In this document: positions 60,310 to 64,000 of the stretch, piece after piece
Layout of the letters: each line of letters opens with the position of its first letter
Numbering within the stretch: position 1 is the first letter of the stretch
NCBI GenBank assembly: GCA_037132275.1
Contig: JBAXPK010000008.1
Coordinates: forward strand, 7,807-71,806
DNA length: 64,000 nucleotides
Reading direction: 5' to 3'
Source: JAABPW01 sp037132275
Lineage (GTDB): Bacteria; Verrucomicrobiota; Kiritimatiellia; CAIKKV01; CAITUY01
Translations under genes and position numbers: made by a program
Notes under the pieces: generated by a model
The model's database searches: none
Seen by the model: the letters and a program-made list of their open reading frames with translations, nothing else
What the model was told of the DNA's origin: nothing

Positions 60310-61044
60310 CTAAACTCCCAATCCAAGCCGGACGGCCAGCCGTTCGGGAAGGCCGGCGGCGATAATCTTCTTCTGGGCGGTTTTGATGTCATACTCCACC
60401 CGCCGAAGCTCAAACTGACGCGCCGTGGTGTCATAAATAGCATAAGATGACCGATTATCGCCATCCCGCGGCTGCCCGACGCTGCCGACATTGATAAAAT
60501 ACTTCTTTCCCAGCGTAACCGGGATTTTCCCGACGTGGTTTATACGGCGGACATACCCGGATTTCTCAAACACCACGGGTTGATGCGTATGTCCAAAAAA
60601 ACAAGCCGTGGTGGATTGGTAATTGAAATTGGACTCCGCCTCCAGCTCGTCGAAGACATATCCCCACTTTTCCGGCATATCCAGCGTGCTATGCACCAGA
60701 GTGAAACTGCTGACCACCCGAACCAGTTTAAGCTGCTTCAGGAAGCCCAGCTCGTCATCCGTCAATTGATTCCGGGTCCAATCCACCACATTGGCGGCCA
60801 ACGGATGAAAATCACGAATACACTCGTCATGCGAGCAGTAATGATCGTGATTGCCCCGCACACAAATTGCCTTCAGTTCGCGAATTTTCCGCAGACATTC
60901 CGAGGGGTTGGCGTTATAACCCACCATGTCTCCCACGCAGGTGTAATTGGTCACTCCCTGTGAATGGGCATCTTCAAGCACGGCGCTGAGGGCTTCCCAA
61001 TTTCCATGGATATCACCCATAACAGCATATTTCACGTTCGCCAT
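60310..61044 (-). CDS. Metallophosphoesterase (YfcE/Ap4A-like)
   Basis: This 244-residue enzyme has all calcineurin-like motifs: GDIHGNWEAL, GDMVGYNANPSECL, RGNHDHY, HSTLDMPEKW and FFGHTHQPV, with NVGSVGQPRDGD after it. This set is typical of the YfcE/MJ0936-like branch, which hydrolyses phosphodiesters. Substrate is unknown. It is the gene downstream of ispD (four-base gap) and is complete. There is no signal peptide. Confidence 0.88.
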   Translation of the reverse strand: MANVKYAVMGDIHGNWEALSAVLEDAHSQGVTNYTCVGDMVGYNANPSECLRKIRELKAICVRGNHDHYCSHDECIRDFHPLAANVVDWTRNQLTDDELGFLKQLKLVRVVSSFTLVHSTLDMPEKWGYVFDELEAESNFNYQSTTACFFGHTHQPVVFEKSGYVRRINHVGKIPVTLGKKYFINVGSVGQPRDGDNRSSYAIYDTTARQFELRRVEYDIKTAQKKIIAAGLPERLAVRLGLGV

Positions 61045-61048
61045 AGCT

Positions 61049-61726
61049 CTAAACCTTCAAAATCATTCCCGCTAACGCCAGGTCCGCGGGAGTGGTTATC
61101 TTGATATTGGTTACAGAAGCGGGCACCAGGTGGACTTGTTCTCCCAAAGCCTCAACCGCCGAGGCTTCATCAGTCACCGCCAATTTTTTCTTTTTGGCAT
61201 TGGCATAAGCCTTGTTCAGCCAGTCCACCCGGAATGTCTGCGGCGTTTGAACCGCCCACAATTTCGATCGATCCACCGTCCGGGACACCACCGTTCCCCG
61301 ATCTACTTCCTTGATTGTATCCGTCACTTTGACGGCCGCCACACCCGTTCCCTGCCGTTTGGCTGACTTGATGGTTTCCTCGATGAGGGCGGGTGTCACA
61401 CAGGGCCGGGCGCCGTCATGCACAGCCACAATCTTTACGTCATCACCCAGTTCCGCCAAACCGATCATCACCGAGAGCTGGCGGGAAGCGCCCCCCGCCA
61501 CGACTTTACGCACCTTCGAAAAGCCAAACATCTGGGTCATTCCGCGGGCTGCATCCATCCGGTCCTTCCGCACGACCAGGATCACCCCGTCGACCAAGGG
61601 ACATTGTTCAAAGGCTTGAAGTGAGTACATCAACACCGGGCGAGTGCCGAGGGAGAGGAATGCCTTATCCACATCAGCCCCCATGCGCTCACTTTTTCCC
61701 GCCGCTACTATGATACCGAAAATCAT
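61049..61726 (-). CDS. ispD: 2-C-methyl-D-erythritol 4-phosphate cytidylyltransferase
   Basis: This 225-residue enzyme transfers CMP to methylerythritol 4-phosphate in the MEP isoprenoid pathway. Visible motifs: GIIVAAGKSERMGADVDKAF, VAVHDGARPCVTPALIE (shown as the VHDGARPCV core), VKVTDTIKEVDRG, AVQTPQTFRVDWL, TDEASAVEALG and NIKITTPADLALA. All are complete. I start at MIFGIIVAAGKS, and a TTG-type in-frame start 14 codons upstream is unlikely. It is co-transcribed with the metallophosphoesterase. Confidence 0.95.
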   Translation of the reverse strand: MIFGIIVAAGKSERMGADVDKAFLSLGTRPVLMYSLQAFEQCPLVDGVILVVRKDRMDAARGMTQMFGFSKVRKVVAGGASRQLSVMIGLAELGDDVKIVAVHDGARPCVTPALIEETIKSAKRQGTGVAAVKVTDTIKEVDRGTVVSRTVDRSKLWAVQTPQTFRVDWLNKAYANAKKKKLAVTDEASAVEALGEQVHLVPASVTNIKITTPADLALAGMILKV

Positions 61727-61805
61727 GACACACCAGCCTTTCAGGAAATTCAATACTACACCCCGCAAAACAGGTTGTCAAAATTGTATTAATTCAAACA
61801 GAAAT

Positions 61806-62213
61806 TCAAAAAACCGGAATTGTGGCGTTAGGGAGCCTGACATAGGATTTTTCCGGCACTGCGTTTTCGAGTGAGGTTGTGAGGAAATAGCCCATGTGTG
61901 GGATATCCAAACCCGCTTCTACAATCCAAACAGTCCTGATGGTCGGATTCCTGCCATCAGGGGATCTGATTTCACCATCCACACTATACCGCTTCCCGAA
62001 TTCGTTATCCACCACATTCGCAACGGGGTTCACCCGGCCGTGCTCCAACAATGCCATGATAAACCCAGTGCAATTTGACACATGAAAACCGAACCGATCA
62101 AAAAACCTTGCCTTAGCTGAACCATCTGGATGGCTGACCGACAGAAGGTAATCCGTCACCTTTGATTCATCCACACGAGCTAGATGGGCATTTGGCAATT
62201 TAACTGACGGCAA
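61806..62213 (-). CDS. DUF6883-type small protein
   Basis: This 135-residue protein has the DUF6883-like pattern KLPNAHLARVDESKVTDYLL, shown in part, then SHPDGSAKARFFDRFGFHV and the beta-rich YSVDGEIRSPDGRNPTIRTV and WIVEAG. The domain is often seen with toxin-antitoxin loci. It starts with TTG (PSVKLPNAH). The last 28 residues after WIVEAGLDIP do not fit the family and contain the peptide HMGYFLTTSLENAVPEKS, which is encoded by a diverged DNA repeat found again at 62450. The original C-terminus may have been replaced. Confidence 0.62.
   Translation of the reverse strand: MPSVKLPNAHLARVDESKVTDYLLSVSHPDGSAKARFFDRFGFHVSNCTGFIMALLEHGRVNPVANVVDNEFGKRYSVDGEIRSPDGRNPTIRTVWIVEAGLDIPHMGYFLTTSLENAVPEKSYVRLPNATIPVF
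61848..61898. repeat. Diverged interspersed repeat, copy A
   Basis: This roughly 51-base stretch (GGATTTTTCCGGCACTGCGT and GAGTGAGG..AAATAGCCCATG) matches copy B at 62450-62500 at 44 of 51 positions, counted by eye. It lies at the 3' end of the DUF6883 gene. Confidence 0.55.
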
Positions 62214-62506
62214 TATGCCATCCGGTCAACACGCTTTCAAATCCTTTTTGCATAGTGAATGGCTACGGACAAGACCATCACGGTTTTCGTGATCCCGCCA
62301 TCAATCAAACCATGAGGCGCTTAGGTTGAGAGACCTGATGGAGTTCAACAAACAACCTGTCCCCATCTGTTCGCCGACCTCGGCGCTGTAGAATCTTAGG
62401 CCACGTTCTTGCAACCGTGAACCGGGGCCATGCGTTTTCGGGGTCGCAACGGATTTTCCCGGCACTGCGTTTTGGGGTGAGGATGTCAGAAAGTAGCCCA
62501 TGGGAG
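62214..62506. other. Gap between DUF6883 and HEPN genes
   Basis: This 293-base stretch holds copy B of the repeat and a perfect six-base hairpin ATCACG-GTTTT-CGTGAT at 62277-62293. A reading frame at 62301-62588 (minus) encodes MGYFLTSSPQNAVPGKS but has no family signature and is not a supported gene. Confidence 0.45.
62450..62500. repeat. Diverged interspersed repeat, copy B
   Basis: This stretch (GGATTTTCCCGGCACTGCGT and GGGTGAGG..AAGTAGCCCATG) is 44 of 51 identical to copy A at 61848. It lies just after the HEPN gene stop codon, as copy A lies at the end of the DUF6883 gene. An element that inserts at gene ends is one reading. Confidence 0.55.
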
Positions 62507-62944
62507 TCAAATGGGCATATTCGTACTGCTGTCGCCATTCAAGAATCCTGTCTGGACGAGATGTTTGCGACAGGCACTCACAAGCCACTCTGCGTCATGA
62601 ACATCCTCAATAGCCGTAGCCTCATCCACATGAATGCTCCAGTCATAATCAGCCGTTTGGCGATCTTCAAACAACCTCTGTATCTTCCGAGCCGTATCGC
62701 CCGGGAAAATTCCTGTCTTGATGAATTCTCGGTTGAAAGCCCCAATCGCTTGAGAATGGGAAGCAAAGGACAGCCCCCGCCCCGCCAATACGGCACAAAC
62801 AGCATGAAAGACAGCGTAATAGGCCCGAGAAGCCGACTCTCCATAAAACTTGTCTTTGAGTTCGCGCTGAGCGGCCTGGAGTTTCTCATCGGCCTTATCC
62901 AGCATGGCCATTAATACCGCAGGTTCAGCCTTTTCGCCGTTCAT
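62507..62944 (-). CDS. HEPN domain protein
   Basis: This 145-residue helical protein has the HEPN core: MLDKADEKLQAAQRELKDKF, ESASRAYYAVFHAVCAVLAG and FNREFIKTG. The SRAYYAVFHA stretch gives an Arg-X6-His, near the RX4-6H RNase motif seen in HEPN toxins, but this family often uses it as a structural part. It is coupled to the nucleotidyltransferase gene (ATGA), so a toxin-antitoxin-type pair is likely, with this as the ribonuclease or the partner. The last residues (TGFLNGDSSTNMPI) look degenerate, next to the repeat copy. Confidence 0.82.
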   Translation of the reverse strand: MNGEKAEPAVLMAMLDKADEKLQAAQRELKDKFYGESASRAYYAVFHAVCAVLAGRGLSFASHSQAIGAFNREFIKTGIFPGDTARKIQRLFEDRQTADYDWSIHVDEATAIEDVHDAEWLVSACRKHLVQTGFLNGDSSTNMPI

Positions 62945-63249
62945 ACGGCAACCCCCTCCTTTAGAATATTCCAGCCCAAGGGGTATCTCTGGATACTTCG
63001 CCATTCCTCGTCGCTGTAAAGCAGGGAAGCGAAAAGACGGTCATACCTGTTCATCATTGCGACCCCGGCGTCCAAAACAGCCTCGCGGGCCTCTCGGGTT
63101 CTTTGATCCACCACCACCAGAAAATCATAATCCGAACCATCCCCTGCATCACCACGGGCCTGGGATCCAAACAAAACCACTTGCCGGACATGGCGACCAA
63201 GCCGATTCCGGATTTCCTCGGCATATTCTGTTGCAGGAATGACATTCAT
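62941..63249 (-). CDS. MNT-type nucleotidyltransferase
   Basis: This 102-residue protein has the minimal nucleotidyltransferase core: VVLFGSQARGDAGDGSDYDF with the GSX10DXD motif, then FLVVVDQRT. The size and motif match the MNT half of HEPN/MNT systems, in which MNT antitoxins AMPylate or block the HEPN toxin. It overlaps the HEPN gene by four bases. It begins at MNVIPATEYAEEI. It could instead be a drug-type nucleotidyltransferase, which is less likely. Confidence 0.87.
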   Translation of the reverse strand: MNVIPATEYAEEIRNRLGRHVRQVVLFGSQARGDAGDGSDYDFLVVVDQRTREAREAVLDAGVAMMNRYDRLFASLLYSDEEWRSIQRYPLGWNILKEGVAV

Positions 63250-63704
63250 AATCGAAAGGCGAATAAATCACCCACTAGGTATGTAATCATGCTCGCGGTT
63301 AATCATTGCGTCAACAATGATTTGCTGCCCAAACTGCGGGAGATTTCATAAAAGCCAATCCTGGGCAGTAACTTAATCTTAATCGTAATCGTACAGGGTA
63401 TCACAAAATTATAAGTCGTTTATTTTCAAGTACTTGCATTGACACATTTTCTTCATTTCCTAACTATTCGGAACTTCCTGCAATTCAACAGCTTGTGACT
63501 GATAAATCTTCGTGATTATGGGTTCGCAAGGGTGTTTTTTGACCCTAATAGGGCCAAAGTTAGGAAATCTTTCATTTTGTGATACCCCTATTTCCTTTTT
63601 ACTGAACATCTTCATTGGCAAAGTCTTGCACTTCCTAACATGCTGTCTCGGTGACCGACGAATGATGTCGATTTTCGTCGGATATCACAAATATAGGAGA
63701 CACC
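63250..63704. other. Intergenic region with inverted repeats
   Basis: This 455-base A/T-rich stretch between the MNT gene and the transposase has no supported gene. It holds the 192-bp candidate MITE (63396-63587), a short AATCNT run near 63374-63392 and a hairpin CCGACGAA/TTCGTCGG near 63655-63680. The base use differs from the rest of the window, as in many insertion regions. Confidence 0.55.
63396..63587. mobile_element. Possible 192-bp MITE
   Basis: A perfect 14-base inverted repeat GGGTATCACAAAAT (63396-63409) and ATTTTGTGATACCC (63574-63587) bounds 192 bases. A second 10-base inverted pair ATTTCCTAAC/GTTAGGAAAT lies at 63455-63464 and 63559-63568. There is no coding capacity. The related sequence TATCACAAATA occurs near 63681 just before the transposase. 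A target duplication is not visible, so this may also be the end of an IS. Confidence 0.45.
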
Positions 63705-63998
63705 ATGATTCAACAGGAACTTCTTCAACCAGAGCATCTTCCCTCGAAGCATCGGTGGAGCAGACTTTTTGTTTCGTTGCCCGCCTGGCCTCAGTCTCCC
63801 CGAGATCGGGGCCGCAGACCCGTGGATCGCAATGCGCTGCTGCGAACATTGATCTACCAGCGGCTCTCTCGCATTCGATTCCTTCAACAAGTGTGCAATC
63901 AACTCGCCGAGAGTCCTCCGCTTATGGCGGAACTGGGCTTCGACCGGGGGATCGGGGTCACGTCTCCACTTTCTCCATTTCAAGGAGACACTCCTTGA
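63705..63998 (+). pseudogene. Transposase fragment, IS1182-like, stopped early
   Basis: This 97-residue frame reads like the N-terminus of a transposase of the DUF772/IS1182 type: QQELLQPEHLPSKHRWSRLF, RPVDRNALLRTLIYQRLSRI, then LAESPPLMAELGFD and SPLSPFQGDTP, which aligns with the STFSRFLKDTP-like region. A TGA then ends it, two bases before the window end, where a full enzyme has several hundred residues more. TAGGAG before the ATG is a good ribosome site. It is either a real premature stop or a broken copy; the right part lies outside the window. Confidence 0.65.
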
Positions 63999-64000
63999 CC

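Noticed and set aside
62301..62588. Minus-strand frame with MGYFLTSSPQNAVPGKS
   Set aside because: It overlaps the HEPN gene and has no family signature; its only notable part is the repeat copy B.
63612..63983. 123-codon minus-strand frame opposite the transposase
   Set aside because: It is a shadow of the transposase fragment in the opposite strand.
1..64000. CRISPR array
   Set aside because: No set of regularly spaced direct repeats was seen on reading the window. The only short repeats are those listed.

Overview
The window is a bacterial chromosome segment, moderately GC-rich and densely coded, about 60 genes in long same-strand runs with many 1-17 bp overlaps (ATGA and TGATG junctions). 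Several traits suggest the PVC group (Verrucomicrobiota/Kiritimatiellota-like): a eukaryote-type UDP-sugar pyrophosphorylase (UAP/UDPGP), a membrane DUF2723-like/TPR giant, a very large two-unit FtsX permease, System II (ResB/ResC) cytochrome c maturation, and a secreted cytochrome ending in thrombospondin type-3-like repeats and a short '..FYRV..' module that I associate with this group. The phylum call is an inference and is not proven by any marker here.

Layout. 1-14472 (minus): housekeeping run of tail-specific protease (cut by the window edge), LolD/LolC-type exporter, lysS, a LolA-like periplasmic protein, hotdog thioesterase, LemA, UAP-type pyrophosphorylase, DUF2723-like/TPR protein, folE, folB, then a hybrid histidine kinase with a CheY-like regulator. 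14695-15488 (plus): a small HARE-HTH-like protein and a DUF1844 protein. 15593-24606: a respiratory locus with an ImcH/NapC-like seven-heme inner-membrane cytochrome on the minus strand, and divergently two tandem CbcL-like fusions (11-heme and 9-heme cytochrome c joined to a membrane cytochrome b), followed by a minus-strand set of tetraheme c554-like protein, ResB, ResC and an OB-fold protein. 24789-38535: an unknown membrane-anchored protein, an ABC-2 exporter, a PpiD/SurA-like foldase, amrS, deoC-deoB, alr, a dnaJ-rsmE-plsC-DUF6941 chain, a STAS protein and rsmI. 38625-48520 (plus): four GT4 glycosyltransferases, a PQQ-type propeller, a LolD-like ATPase and a 1117-residue FtsX permease. 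48521-53852 (minus): a putative outer-membrane electron conduit of a 9-heme secreted cytochrome, a beta-barrel and a 20-heme lipoprotein. 54068-61726: ettA, tRNA-Arg, a beta-hydroxyacid dehydrogenase, HU, mtfA, rhodanese, ferredoxin-nitroreductase, a PTS IIA protein, a metallophosphoesterase and ispD. 61806-64000: accessory end with DUF6883, a HEPN/MNT pair, short repeats, a possible 192-bp MITE and the start of a broken transposase.

The most interesting reading is that the 15.6-24.6 kb and 48.5-53.9 kb clusters together form an extracellular electron transfer chain: three different quinol-oxidising inner-membrane modules, a periplasmic c-type pool with its maturation genes, and a porin-cytochrome complex at the outer membrane. 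It resembles Geobacter-type chemistry (ImcH, CbcL, Pcc) but has different outer parts, notably a 20-heme lipoprotein built of tandem diheme repeats and a 9-heme protein with calcium-binding-type repeats. All functions are assigned from motifs read by eye; no database search was run.
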